DNA of 64,000 bases. Origin: Polaromonas sp. GTDB lineage: Bacteria; Pseudomonadota; Gammaproteobacteria; Burkholderiales; Burkholderiaceae_C. The notes under the pieces were generated by a model that was given only the letters and a program-made list of their open reading frames with translations, did not search any database and was not told the DNA's origin. The stretch is taken from NCBI RefSeq assembly GCF_010365105.1, contig NZ_JAAFGZ010000010.1, positions 123,746-187,745 of the forward strand, given 5' to 3'. The stretch's first letter is position 1. The number at the start of each line of letters is the position of its first letter. Shown in pieces: positions 26,106-34,810 of the stretch. Made by a program: the position numbers and the translations under genes.

Positions 26106-27059
26106 ATGCAAACTTGCATCGCAGCCCAGCAACCATCGGTGCTGGACCCTCTATTACCTTTACTGCACGCAGTAGAGAAAAAAATGCTTGGATCCATCCG
26201 ATCCAACGCACCTAAGTTTTCAAGAGAAACAATGGGGGGCGTCAACGCTGCTGCATACCATTTGAGTACAGGTGGGCAACGCGTCCGAGCCAAGATGGCT
26301 CTTCACGCAGGGCTTGCCATTGGTTTGAGCACGACTAACGCAGTCACTATCGCGGCAACTGTAGAACTGCTGCATAACGCGTCGTTGGTTCATGATGACA
26401 TCCAAGATCGGGATGAGGTTCGACGTGGCCAGCAAGCGGTATGGGTCCGTTTTGGTGTGAATACGGCCATTTGCGCCGGAGATTTATTGTTGTCTGCAGC
26501 CTACGCTACGCTTTGCAATCTTGAAGATTCGCGGGCATTGGCCAACATGATTTTATTGGTACACGAACGTGTAGCTACAGCCATAGACGGTCAAAGCGCT
26601 GACCTGGCTGCTGGCGCGTCAACATTGAGTGATGACGTAACAGCGCTCGTGCGATACCAGCAAATTGCAATGGCAAAGTCTGGCGCCTTGCTCAGCTTAC
26701 CTATTGAATTGGTGCTTCTGGCGGCAGGCCAGCAAGTATATTTACCGCACGCATGGCGCGCCGCCGAGGCCTTTGCGGTCGGTTATCAAATCGTCGATGA
26801 TTTGCATGACTTTCGAAGCAATGTGTCTAATTGCGCTGCGGTAAGTGGCTACAACATCGTTTCCGTTTTTGAAGCAACGGGCTCCGTAAACGATTCAATA
26901 GAAAAAGCGAAGTTGCTCGGGCTTGAAAAAATTGATCTTGCTATCGTCTTGGCGAAGCGTTTACCTTACAACATTGGAGAACGTCTGAGAGACTACGCTC
27001 AGCAGCTTCGCCATGTCTTGGTTGGGCATAAATCAGAGGCATTGACAGGTGGCAGTTGA
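26106..27059 (+). CDS. crtE: geranylgeranyl diphosphate synthase
   Basis: Polyprenyl synthase of 317 residues. The first Asp-rich motif is LVHDDIQDRDEVRRG and the second is YQIVDDLHDF; GGQRVRAKM near residue 55 binds diphosphate. It makes GGPP from FPP/IPP, the substrate of CrtB. The start ATG at 26106 lacks a good ribosome site, in contrast to the rhodopsin, which suggests weaker translation. Its end overlaps the crtI start by 11 nt. First gene of crtE-I-B-Y-blh. Confidence 0.93.
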   Translation: MQTCIAAQQPSVLDPLLPLLHAVEKKMLGSIRSNAPKFSRETMGGVNAAAYHLSTGGQRVRAKMALHAGLAIGLSTTNAVTIAATVELLHNASLVHDDIQDRDEVRRGQQAVWVRFGVNTAICAGDLLLSAAYATLCNLEDSRALANMILLVHERVATAIDGQSADLAAGASTLSDDVTALVRYQQIAMAKSGALLSLPIELVLLAAGQQVYLPHAWRAAEAFAVGYQIVDDLHDFRSNVSNCAAVSGYNIVSVFEATGSVNDSIEKAKLLGLEKIDLAIVLAKRLPYNIGERLRDYAQQLRHVLVGHKSEALTGGS

Positions 27060-28596
27060 TAGCTTGAGAACTGATTTTCTTTCTGACGCTAACCGTGAAA
27101 ATAGCGTCCCGGCTGCAACCCACACGGCTGTTGTCGTCGGGGCAGGTTTTGGTGGTCTGGCTGCAGCGCTGCGTCTTGCCGCACGCGGCGTGCACACAAC
27201 GGTGGTTGACCGTTTGGGCATGCCCGGTGGACGGGCAGCTGAGTTTGTTCGTCATGCTGAAGGCCAAACTTTTCGATACGACGCGGGCCCCACGGTACTC
27301 ACCGCACCCGTCCTGTTTGAGGAGTTGTTTTCATTGCTGGGTGAGCGGCTTGAAGACCATGTCGAACTCATGCCCGTCAAGCCTTGGTACCAGATGCAAT
27401 TCGCCGATGGTTCGCACCTGGACTACGGCGGCACTACTGAGCAAATTCAGTCAGAAATTGCCAAGTTCTCCCAAGCCGATGCTGCGGCTTACCCGGCCTA
27501 TTTGGCGCACTCGAAGAAGCTTTTTGAAAAAGGCTATGAAGAACTGGGCACGCAGCCGTTTTTGGACTGGCGCGCCATGATCACGGCGCTGCCCGCCATG
27601 GCGCGGCTGCGTGCAGACCGCTCGGTTTACGCGCTGACGGCACGGTACTTCAAGCATGAGCACATTCGCAAAGCCTTCAGTATCCAGCCGCTCTTGGTTG
27701 GCGGCAACCCGTTTGATACCACCAGCATTTACAGCCTGATTCACTACCTTGAACGCAAATGGGGGGTATGGTTTGTGCGTGGCGGCATGGCGAGGTTGGT
27801 AGACGCACTGGTAGCGCTTGCCACTCGCCATGGTGTGCATTTTTTATGGAATGCCGAAGTGGCGGCCATCGAGGTGAGCAACGGCTTGGCGAGTTGCATA
27901 CGCTTGCGTGATGGCCGCACGGTTCAGGCCGACACTGTGGTTTGCAATGCAGACCCGGGCTATGTGCTGACCCACTTGCTCGCCGGCCCGCACCGCAAAA
28001 TCGATGCAATAGACCGCAAACAATATTCCATGAGTTTGTTTGTTTGGTACTTCAGCACCAACATCACCTACCCCGGCGTTGCGCACCACACAATTTTGTT
28101 TGGTCAAACCTACCGCGAGGTACTCCACAAAATTTTCAACACGCTCGAATTGCCTGAAGATTTGAGCATTTACCTGCACCGCCCCAGTGCAACAGACCCC
28201 ACTTGCGCACCTGCGGGCCATGACAGCTTTTATGCACTGGTGCCTGTACCCAACTTGCGAGGCGGTATCGCTTGGGAGGGGGTGGCCGAGACATTCAAGG
28301 CAGCGCTGCAAGCAACCTTGGCGCAGCGTGCACTACCCCATCTCGAGCAGCACATCGTTGATGATTTTTACGTTACGCCCGAGTACTTTTCAAAAGAGCT
28401 GCTGTCACCGTGGGGTGCGGGGTTTTCCATCACACCGACGCTGCTGCAATCTGCGGGATTTCGCTTTCCCAACCGGTCAAAAACCATCCCGAATCTTTAT
28501 TTCGTCGGCGCAGGCACTCATCCGGGTGCGGGCGTTCCCGGCGTGATGACTTCTGCCAAGGTGGTAGAGCGGTTGATGTTTGGATCTGTGCAATGA
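27049..28596 (+). CDS. crtI: phytoene desaturase
   Basis: FAD enzyme of 515 residues converting phytoene to lycopene. The dinucleotide fold AVVVGAGFGGLAAALRLA is near the N-terminus; YDAGPTVLT and the C-terminal NLYFVGAGTHPGAGVPGVM are CrtI signatures. It starts with GTG, overlapping the end of crtE by 11 nt, and its stop overlaps crtB as ATGA, so translation is coupled. Full length for bacterial CrtI. Confidence 0.96.
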   Translation: MAVDSLRTDFLSDANRENSVPAATHTAVVVGAGFGGLAAALRLAARGVHTTVVDRLGMPGGRAAEFVRHAEGQTFRYDAGPTVLTAPVLFEELFSLLGERLEDHVELMPVKPWYQMQFADGSHLDYGGTTEQIQSEIAKFSQADAAAYPAYLAHSKKLFEKGYEELGTQPFLDWRAMITALPAMARLRADRSVYALTARYFKHEHIRKAFSIQPLLVGGNPFDTTSIYSLIHYLERKWGVWFVRGGMARLVDALVALATRHGVHFLWNAEVAAIEVSNGLASCIRLRDGRTVQADTVVCNADPGYVLTHLLAGPHRKIDAIDRKQYSMSLFVWYFSTNITYPGVAHHTILFGQTYREVLHKIFNTLELPEDLSIYLHRPSATDPTCAPAGHDSFYALVPVPNLRGGIAWEGVAETFKAALQATLAQRALPHLEQHIVDDFYVTPEYFSKELLSPWGAGFSITPTLLQSAGFRFPNRSKTIPNLYFVGAGTHPGAGVPGVMTSAKVVERLMFGSVQ

Positions 28597-29495
28597 CACC
28601 GCAACACGTGATGGATTTGCATGCCAAGTCTTTCTCATGGGCTGCGCGGTTTTTATTGCCCGAAGCTCGGCGCGATGCCGCGCAACTCTATGCGTTTGCC
28701 CGATTGGCAGATGACTTGGCCGATGAAGATGCACTTGGTGAATGGGCCGAACGCATGGCGCAATTGCAAGCGTTGGAAAGCAATGTGCTGAATCCCGGTG
28801 CGGGTAGCGAACTGGGGCATCAAGTGGGCAAGATGCTGCGTTCAAAGAGCGTTAACACCGAGGTGGTTCGCAATTTTATGGACTGTTTGATTCAAGACGC
28901 CAGCCCGCGATGCATCCAGACCACAGAAGAACTTCTACAGTTTGCGTATGGCGCTGCAGGCACGGTCGGGCAAATGATGTGTCCCATTCTGGGCGCTTCC
29001 AACAAAGGGCAACCTTACGCTACGGCTTTGGGCGTGGCGATGCAGCTCACAAATATTGCGCGAGACGTGGTTGAAGACGCAGTGCGCGGGCGCTGCTACA
29101 TCCCCGCGCAGTGGGGCGTGAGCGCACAAGCGTTACGCGCACCAAAAACCCCAGCACAAGCCGTGCAGAGCTTTGCGACCATCCAAAAGCTGCTGCACTT
29201 GGCAGATGACTTTTACGCCTATTCGCAAAAAGGCTTGGTGTACATACCTGCTGGCAATCGCCGGGCCATACGCGTTGCAGCGGCCCTGTATCGCGGCATA
29301 GGACAAAAGATTTTGGGTGGAGGCGCAGACCGTTATTGGCGCGGCAGAACATCGCTTGGATGGTTTGAGAAAATAAAATTGATCCTCGCTTGCTACGCGG
29401 ACGCAGACCAATTTCCCAGCACTGCTGTTAGAGATGTGATGGGCAACGACTTGAAACACCTAGCGCTGGTTCCGGGTTTTCCGGCCAACGTCTGA
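28593..29495 (+). CDS. crtB: phytoene synthase
   Basis: Squalene/phytoene synthase of 300 residues joining two GGPP molecules. Starts MTPQHVMDLHAKSFSWAARF; Asp-rich motifs are RLADDLADED and NIARDVVEDAVRGRCYIP. The first codon overlaps the crtI stop (ATGA). The open frame extends upstream inside crtI but the family match begins here. Followed after 10 nt by crtY. Confidence 0.96.
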   Translation: MTPQHVMDLHAKSFSWAARFLLPEARRDAAQLYAFARLADDLADEDALGEWAERMAQLQALESNVLNPGAGSELGHQVGKMLRSKSVNTEVVRNFMDCLIQDASPRCIQTTEELLQFAYGAAGTVGQMMCPILGASNKGQPYATALGVAMQLTNIARDVVEDAVRGRCYIPAQWGVSAQALRAPKTPAQAVQSFATIQKLLHLADDFYAYSQKGLVYIPAGNRRAIRVAAALYRGIGQKILGGGADRYWRGRTSLGWFEKIKLILACYADADQFPSTAVRDVMGNDLKHLALVPGFPANV

Positions 29496-29505
29496 TGCCC
29501 TACCC

Positions 29506-30720
29506 ATGGCGTTCGACATCGTCATTGTGGGTGGTGGACTGAGCGGTTTGGCGCTAGCGGCTGAACTGGCGCAAGCCGAGTTTTCAAAGCTGCGGGTGCT
29601 GGTGCTGGAGCAGCGTAAAAGCTATGTACGTGACCGTACGTGGAGTTACTGGAAAACGCCGAACAACGTGGCACATCGCTACAGCCACTTAGAGCGGCAC
29701 CAGTGGAGCCAATGGTGCGTGCGGCAAGGCGTGCGCATCCACCAGCAAGCGTCACCCACTGTCACAAAAGACGGTAAGGACGCTAAAGGGGCATGTTATT
29801 GCACGCTTGATGCCGACGCCTTTTATTCAGCGGCACAATGCGCCATCTCGCAAAGCGCTCATGTTGAGTTGCGTTTGGGCACATCGGTGCGGCAAATAAC
29901 GGGTGGAGACACGCCGAGCGTAGAGACCAGCGAAGGCGAAGTGATACATGCCGCATGGGTATTTGACGCCCGCCCGCCTGCACAAACCACCGCAAACAGC
30001 TTGGTGCAGCAGTTTGTCGGATACGAGATAAAAACTGGCAGTGATGTGTTCGACCCCACAACGGTTGAACTCATGCATTTTCAGCCCAGTACTGCTGGCT
30101 TGCACTTTTTTTATGTGCTGCCCTACAGCCCGCGCAACGCCCTGATTGAGACAACCTGGATTTCCCCGGCATCATTCAAGCCGAACTTCGGCGCTGAATT
30201 GCAGCAATTTACAGCAAGCTTTTTCGGATCGGCCGCCTATGAAGTGGTGTATGAAGAAAAAGGCGCTCTGAACCTAAGCTTGCGCGCCACCACGCCCAAC
30301 AATGCGTTGCACGTAGCACCTTTGGGGCGCGGGGCCGGAACCTTGCGCGCTTCAACCGGGTACGCATTTTTAGAGACGCTGGCGCACGCAGCGCAAATAG
30401 CTGCCTCCCTTAAAAGCCATGCCAGCATGGAAAAACTGAACCATTGGGTACCCGTGGCATTTAAGCGACGGGCGCTGGATGAGTGGATGGATACGGTTTT
30501 TTTACAAGTGCTGGAGCGCGACTGGAGTAAAAGCTCGTGGTACTTCATGCAACTGTTTGAGCGGCTCGATGCCGACACGATGGTTGCGTTTTTAAGCGGC
30601 AGGGCAAGCTGGCGGCAACGTCTGTTGGTGGCTGGTGCGCTGCCAACCTTACCTTTCGCGGCGCAGGCGTTGTCAATAGGGATTGACCGAGCGCCGAGAT
30701 TCTCGGGAGACCGTCGCTGA
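29506..30720 (+). CDS. crtY: lycopene beta-cyclase
   Basis: Protein of 404 residues. N-terminal FAD fold DIVIVGGGLSGLALAAEL, then RTWSYWK and FVGYEIKT, as in bacterial CrtY. It closes both ends of lycopene to give beta-carotene, the substrate of Blh. Stop and next start share one base (TGATG). No crtZ, crtW or other tailoring gene is present in the cluster, so beta-carotene should be the end carotenoid unless genes elsewhere modify it. Confidence 0.93.
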   Translation: MAFDIVIVGGGLSGLALAAELAQAEFSKLRVLVLEQRKSYVRDRTWSYWKTPNNVAHRYSHLERHQWSQWCVRQGVRIHQQASPTVTKDGKDAKGACYCTLDADAFYSAAQCAISQSAHVELRLGTSVRQITGGDTPSVETSEGEVIHAAWVFDARPPAQTTANSLVQQFVGYEIKTGSDVFDPTTVELMHFQPSTAGLHFFYVLPYSPRNALIETTWISPASFKPNFGAELQQFTASFFGSAAYEVVYEEKGALNLSLRATTPNNALHVAPLGRGAGTLRASTGYAFLETLAHAAQIAASLKSHASMEKLNHWVPVAFKRRALDEWMDTVFLQVLERDWSKSSWYFMQLFERLDADTMVAFLSGRASWRQRLLVAGALPTLPFAAQALSIGIDRAPRFSGDRR

Positions 30721-31682
30721 TGCCCTCCCGACTATTTTTTAAGCAGCCACTTGTGATGCTTTCGCTGACGGTGCTGGCCATACTGGCTTTAGCCACGTTG
30801 CGTTACCTAGACCAAAACTTTGCGCGAGCTGGGCTATGGTTCTTTGTAAGTCTGACTTTAACGACTGGTTTTTTCCACGGTGCTCTTGATATCGTGTTGA
30901 TGCAGCACGAGTTTGTCGGCGCACGCCGGTTGGCAAGCGCTTTGGTTCTGTATGTTGGGGCGGTCGTGCTGCTCGCGATGTTATGCGCGCACAGCGGCTG
31001 GTTGATGGTGCTGGTGTTGCTAGCCATGTCGATCTGGCATTTCGGCGAACCGTATGGGCGCTGGGGGCTCAGCACGTGGAAACAGGGCGCATGGACGCAG
31101 CGCGTCATTGCCGGTGGCGCACCTGTTCTGTTGCCCGCACTGCTGTCAGCCCAAGCGCTGCAAGCTGTTATGCCAATGGCTGTTGGCCTGGACGCAGCGT
31201 GGGCGTGGACGATCTGGCAAACCCTTGCCTGGCTGTGGATAGGCCTGTGCGTATTAAGTCTCGCCGTGTTGCGCCAACGGCTGTTCAATAAACCGCTTTG
31301 GGCAGAGGTCGCCGTGGTTTTCGTACTCAATCTGGTGCTATCGCCGCTCATGGCGTTTTCAGTTTACTTTGGCGCTCTTCATTCCGCTGCACATATTTTC
31401 AGGATTGCTGCAAGGCACCATCACGGCGCAGCAATCGAGAAGGCAAACGGGACAAATAGCAAGATCAATCAGCCGATCGGCATGGCTATCGTCGTCACCA
31501 GCCTGACCACTTTACTGCTACTGCTTACATTGGCGTGGTACCTGCAAAGTGCGTCTATCGCCGCCAGTGAGCACCATAGTCTGCTTAACGGGCTGCTGGT
31601 TGCTCTGACCGCTGTCACGCTGCCTCATCTGGTCCTGGTGAGCCGCAACGCCCATTGGCTGACGGCCCAATCGTCTACCTAG
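30720..31682 (+). CDS. blh: Brp/Blh-family beta-carotene 15,15'-dioxygenase
   Basis: Integral membrane protein of 320 residues with about eight hydrophobic segments. Conserved histidines that bind iron are visible in FFHGALDIVL, IWHFGEP, GALHSAAH and TLPHLVLV. It splits beta-carotene into two molecules of retinal, the chromophore for the rhodopsin at the start of the cluster. Translation is coupled to crtY (1-nt overlap). It is the last gene; no clear terminator follows. Confidence 0.93.
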   Translation: MPSRLFFKQPLVMLSLTVLAILALATLRYLDQNFARAGLWFFVSLTLTTGFFHGALDIVLMQHEFVGARRLASALVLYVGAVVLLAMLCAHSGWLMVLVLLAMSIWHFGEPYGRWGLSTWKQGAWTQRVIAGGAPVLLPALLSAQALQAVMPMAVGLDAAWAWTIWQTLAWLWIGLCVLSLAVLRQRLFNKPLWAEVAVVFVLNLVLSPLMAFSVYFGALHSAAHIFRIAARHHHGAAIEKANGTNSKINQPIGMAIVVTSLTTLLLLLTLAWYLQSASIAASEHHSLLNGLLVALTAVTLPHLVLVSRNAHWLTAQSST

Positions 31683-32031
31683 CCAATCAAGGAGTGACCG
31701 ATAAAGGGTGGGATGTAATCAAAGCCGGTTCTAATTCCGTTTCTATATCCAATAGGCAATCCCTCGGCTTTGCCGGGAGATGATGACTTGCATGCCATTG
31801 CACACAAGTCACCCATCGTTGAACTGCCGGGCATGGCATGCGCAAACGCTGGCGTGACCACACGAATCATTTTGCAGACGGTTGCTGGCCATGACAATCC
31901 AGAAAATTGGCTGGTTGTTATGAGATCGGCATAGTGGGCAGATTATTATCGGCACCAACAACCGTGACGATTTGGTGGCAAGCGGCTGCACGCCTGCCAA
32001 ACCTCAACGTCAAGGCGCTACGAATGTCGCC
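31683..32031. other. right edge of the phototrophy island, no intact gene
   Basis: About 350 bp between the convergent blh and mltB genes. A start-less plus-strand frame of about 70 codons ends at a TAG near 31936 (KPVLIPFLYPIGNPSALPGD ... AGHDNPENWLVVMRSA); it looks protein-like but I do not recognise it, and it overlaps a similar-sized minus-strand frame. It may be the tail of a lost gene. Confidence 0.4.
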
Positions 32032-33330
32032 TCACTGCAGGCGTTGCAGAAGGTCTTGTGTCGGATAGCCGTCCGCCGGCAGGTCCAGGCTGCGCTGGTA
32101 TCTGCGAATGCCGTCCCGCGTGGCCGGGCCCATCATTCCGTCGGGCGTGCCGCTGTCGAAGCCACGTGCATTCAGCGTCGTCTGCAATGCCAGCAACTGG
32201 CTGCGCGTCAGTGCCGGCAAATTGCGCGGCCAGGATGCCTGCACCGCAGGGCCGCCGACCAGCTGTTGTGCCAGCAGGCCGACGGCGAGCGCATAGCTGG
32301 TCGAGTTGTTGTAGCGCAGGATCGTGCGAAAGTTGGCGCCGACCAGGAAGGCCGGCCCGCGCGCACCGGCCGGAAGCAGGATGGAGCCGTCGGCCAGCGC
32401 AGGCAGCGGCGTGCGGTCCATCGATTGCACACCTTCGTTCGTCCATGCTGAAGCGGGCTGTCGCACACCGTCGTCGGCGCGCGCATAGTCGAAGCCGGGC
32501 GGCAATGTCACCTCCAGTCCCCACGGCTGGCCGGCTTGCCAGCCCGAGTTGGCCAGGAAGTTGGCGGTTGACGCCATCACATCGGCGACGCTGCCCCAGA
32601 TGTCGCGACGGCCATCGCCATCGGCATCGACCGCATAGGCCAGAAAGTTTGAAGGCAGGAACTGGGTCTGGCCCATCGCGCCGGCCCACGAACCGATCAT
32701 TTGCGCGCGTTCAATGTCACGGTTCTGCAGGATTTTCAATGCGGAAAGCAACTGGTCACGCGCCCATGCCTCGCGTCTTCCCTCGAAACCGAGCGTTGCC
32801 AGGGCGTCAATGGTCGGGATGTCGCCGACGTAGCCACCGTAATTGCTCTCCATCCCCCAGATCGCGACGAGAATCTCTGTCGGGACGCCGAAGCGCCCTG
32901 CAAGGGCATCGGTTTGGGGACGCAGCTGCAGCAGCTTGTCCTGGCCGCGCATTATTCGCTGCGGTGACACCGCGTTGTCGAGGTAGTCCCATACCGTGCG
33001 GGTGAACTCGGGCTGGGCCCGATCCAGCTCAATGACACGTGGTACCAGACGGACGTTGTCAAAGGCGATGTGGAGCGTGGCTTCGTCGATGCCGGCTGCC
33101 CGTGCGAAGGTGCTGAATTCAGCCACCCATCGGGCAAATTTCTGGCTGTGCGCTACCTCGTCGGATTCGGCGCGCGTCGGATTGACGCCGGCCGTCGATG
33201 GGGCTGTCAGCGCGGGGGCGACTGAGGGGGCCGAAGCGCAACCCGCAACCGCGAAGATTGCCAGCAATGTGGAAACAAGCCTGCTGTGGCCTGACACGGA
33301 AAAGCGATAGGGTCTTTGCATTGCTGCCAT
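32032..33330 (-). CDS. mltB: membrane-bound lytic murein transglycosylase B, with peptidoglycan-binding domain
   Basis: Lipoprotein of 432 residues (429 from the second Met). Signal with lipobox V-A-G-C (FAVAGCASAP). The MltB catalytic glutamate is in IWGMESNYGG, followed by RAQMIGSWAGAMGQTQFLPS. A C-terminal PG_binding_1 domain (TRSQLLALQTTLNARGFD, DGMMGPATRDGIRRYQ) anchors it to the wall. Attached to the periplasmic face of the inner or outer membrane. Convergent with blh; first core gene right of the island. Confidence 0.92.
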   Translation of the reverse strand: MAAMQRPYRFSVSGHSRLVSTLLAIFAVAGCASAPSVAPALTAPSTAGVNPTRAESDEVAHSQKFARWVAEFSTFARAAGIDEATLHIAFDNVRLVPRVIELDRAQPEFTRTVWDYLDNAVSPQRIMRGQDKLLQLRPQTDALAGRFGVPTEILVAIWGMESNYGGYVGDIPTIDALATLGFEGRREAWARDQLLSALKILQNRDIERAQMIGSWAGAMGQTQFLPSNFLAYAVDADGDGRRDIWGSVADVMASTANFLANSGWQAGQPWGLEVTLPPGFDYARADDGVRQPASAWTNEGVQSMDRTPLPALADGSILLPAGARGPAFLVGANFRTILRYNNSTSYALAVGLLAQQLVGGPAVQASWPRNLPALTRSQLLALQTTLNARGFDSGTPDGMMGPATRDGIRRYQRSLDLPADGYPTQDLLQRLQ

Positions 33331-33698
33331 TCTCGCTGTTCAATGCAAGCAGACTGATTTGAAGGCAGCAGCGTTCATGACGTTGCACTGCGCGCGCTCG
33401 TCCTGCACGGGCCGACGTGCCGGCAGCAAACTGCCATTGCGCAGCAATGGCCAGTGCGGCTGCTGCGCTTTCGTGATGATCTGCTGCATGCGCGTCGCGT
33501 CCAGCCGGTCATCGCGCGCATGCGTGCCGGGATTCATGAATGATGCTGTCACCGACGTCTGTACGTTACGCCGCCGGGGCGGTCAATTCGGCCCCTCCCG
33601 ACCGGTTGCGCGCGGTGTGGTTTCAGGCGGTCCTGAAGGGCGTTGCCCGCTTGAGGCACACTGGCCGCCCTTTGAAAGTTATTCCCCGGTTTTTACAC
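33331..33698. other. intergenic region between mltB and the nuclease gene
   Basis: About 370 bp between divergent genes. A 70-codon minus-strand frame (33340-33552) exists but shows no recognisable family. A short inverted repeat GCGCGCG/CGCGCGC-rich patch is near 33510. Nothing else is supported. Confidence 0.4.
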
Positions 33699-34550
33699 AT
33701 GCTCCGTTCACTGGTTTTCTCGCTGTCCGTCCTGGTCAGCGCATCCGTTTTAGCGGGCACTGCCTGCCCCCAGCACTTCGCCGCCGGCCAGCCCCCGGTC
33801 CTCATCAACCCTAAACTCCAGCCGCGCACCCAAGAACTCTGTTTCCGGGCGTTTGCCGTATTGCATTCAGGCCTGACCCGCACGCCGCTGTATGCGGCCG
33901 AGCACCTGACGCGCCAGAACGTGAAGAATGCGGCCAAGCTGTCGCGCAAGGATTCCTTTCATGCCGAGGATGCTCTGCCCGAGAGCGACCGGGCCGAACT
34001 CAGCGATTACGAACGCTCGGGCTACGACCGGGGCGACATGGCGCCGAACGCCAACTTTGCCACTCGCAAGGCCCAGGCCGAGTCGTTTTCTCTGGCCAAC
34101 ATGGTGCCCCAGGCGCATGAGAGCAATGCCGGCGTGTGGGCCGGCATCGAGAGCGCGACGCGCCAGCTGGCAAGCGCCGAAGGCGACATTTATGTCGTCT
34201 CGGGCCCGGCCTTCATCGGCGGCAACCTGAAGAAAATCGGCAATGTGCTGGTGCCCACGCACGTCTGGAAGGTGATCTACAGCCCGGCGCAGCAGCGCGC
34301 CGGCGCCTACCTGATCACCAACGACGACACCCGCGACTATGCGGTGGTCTCCGTCTCGAAGCTGGAAAAGATGGTCGGCCTCAGCCTGCTGCCCGGTCTG
34401 CCGCAACAGGTGCGTGATGCCGGCATGGCGCTGCCCAAGCCCGAGCCCCGGCAGGACCGGCGAAAGAAAATCAAGCCGCAAGATGAATTCACCCTGCGCG
34501 ATTTCACCAGCCTGTTGATGGATGCCCTTAACCGCGCGATGAAACATTAA
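33699..34550 (+). CDS. secreted DNA/RNA non-specific endonuclease (NUC1 family) with altered active site
   Basis: Protein of 283 residues with a signal peptide (MLRSLVFSLSVLVSASVLAG). Family phrases: LTRTPLYAAEHLT, RSGYDRGDMAPNANF, then ESFSLANMVPQ with the metal-binding Asn, and DIYVVSGPAF. The hallmark DRGH is DRGD here, so the general-base histidine is replaced by aspartate; the usual S-G-D-M after it is also changed. Activity may be altered or lost. The start at 33699 follows TTTTTACAC and gives a proper signal peptide. The next gene (82 residues) begins 11 nt downstream. Confidence 0.87.
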   Translation: MLRSLVFSLSVLVSASVLAGTACPQHFAAGQPPVLINPKLQPRTQELCFRAFAVLHSGLTRTPLYAAEHLTRQNVKNAAKLSRKDSFHAEDALPESDRAELSDYERSGYDRGDMAPNANFATRKAQAESFSLANMVPQAHESNAGVWAGIESATRQLASAEGDIYVVSGPAFIGGNLKKIGNVLVPTHVWKVIYSPAQQRAGAYLITNDDTRDYAVVSVSKLEKMVGLSLLPGLPQQVRDAGMALPKPEPRQDRRKKIKPQDEFTLRDFTSLLMDALNRAMKH

Positions 34551-34561
34551 GGAAAAATGCC

Positions 34562-34810
34562 ATGAACCACTTCAAACCCTATGCCAACGAAAGTGATGTC
34601 ATCCGCATCGGCGCGCTGGAGATCGAGAACCGCACCGACCGCGTTTCGCTCACCGGCGACGTGGTGCTGACCCGGGACCAGGCCGGCCTGGCACTGGCCA
34701 GGGAACTGCAGGCGCTGATCGGCCAGGTGGTCCAGGCGCTGCAGGCCGAAGAAAAGCTCCCCGAGACCGTCGAGGTCAAGCCTGCGCAGGTCGTCAAGAA
34801 CCCTTTTTGA
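34562..34810 (+). CDS. small conserved-type hypothetical protein
   Basis: An 82-residue acidic, soluble protein (MNHFKPYANESDVIRIG ... VQALQAEEKLPETVEV), GGAAAAA-type ribosome site 5 nt upstream. Predicted beta strands at 12-35 (IRIGALEIENRTDRVSLTGD) then a helix of about 30 residues. I do not recognise a family. It follows the secreted nuclease by 11 nt and so is probably co-transcribed with it; its 3' end overlaps the convergent DUF4239 gene by 17 nt. Confidence 0.7.
   Translation: MNHFKPYANESDVIRIGALEIENRTDRVSLTGDVVLTRDQAGLALARELQALIGQVVQALQAEEKLPETVEVKPAQVVKNPF

Noticed and set aside
33340..33552. A 70-codon minus-strand frame just upstream of mltB
   Set aside because: No ribosome site, no recognisable family and unremarkable composition; kept only as a note on the intergenic region.
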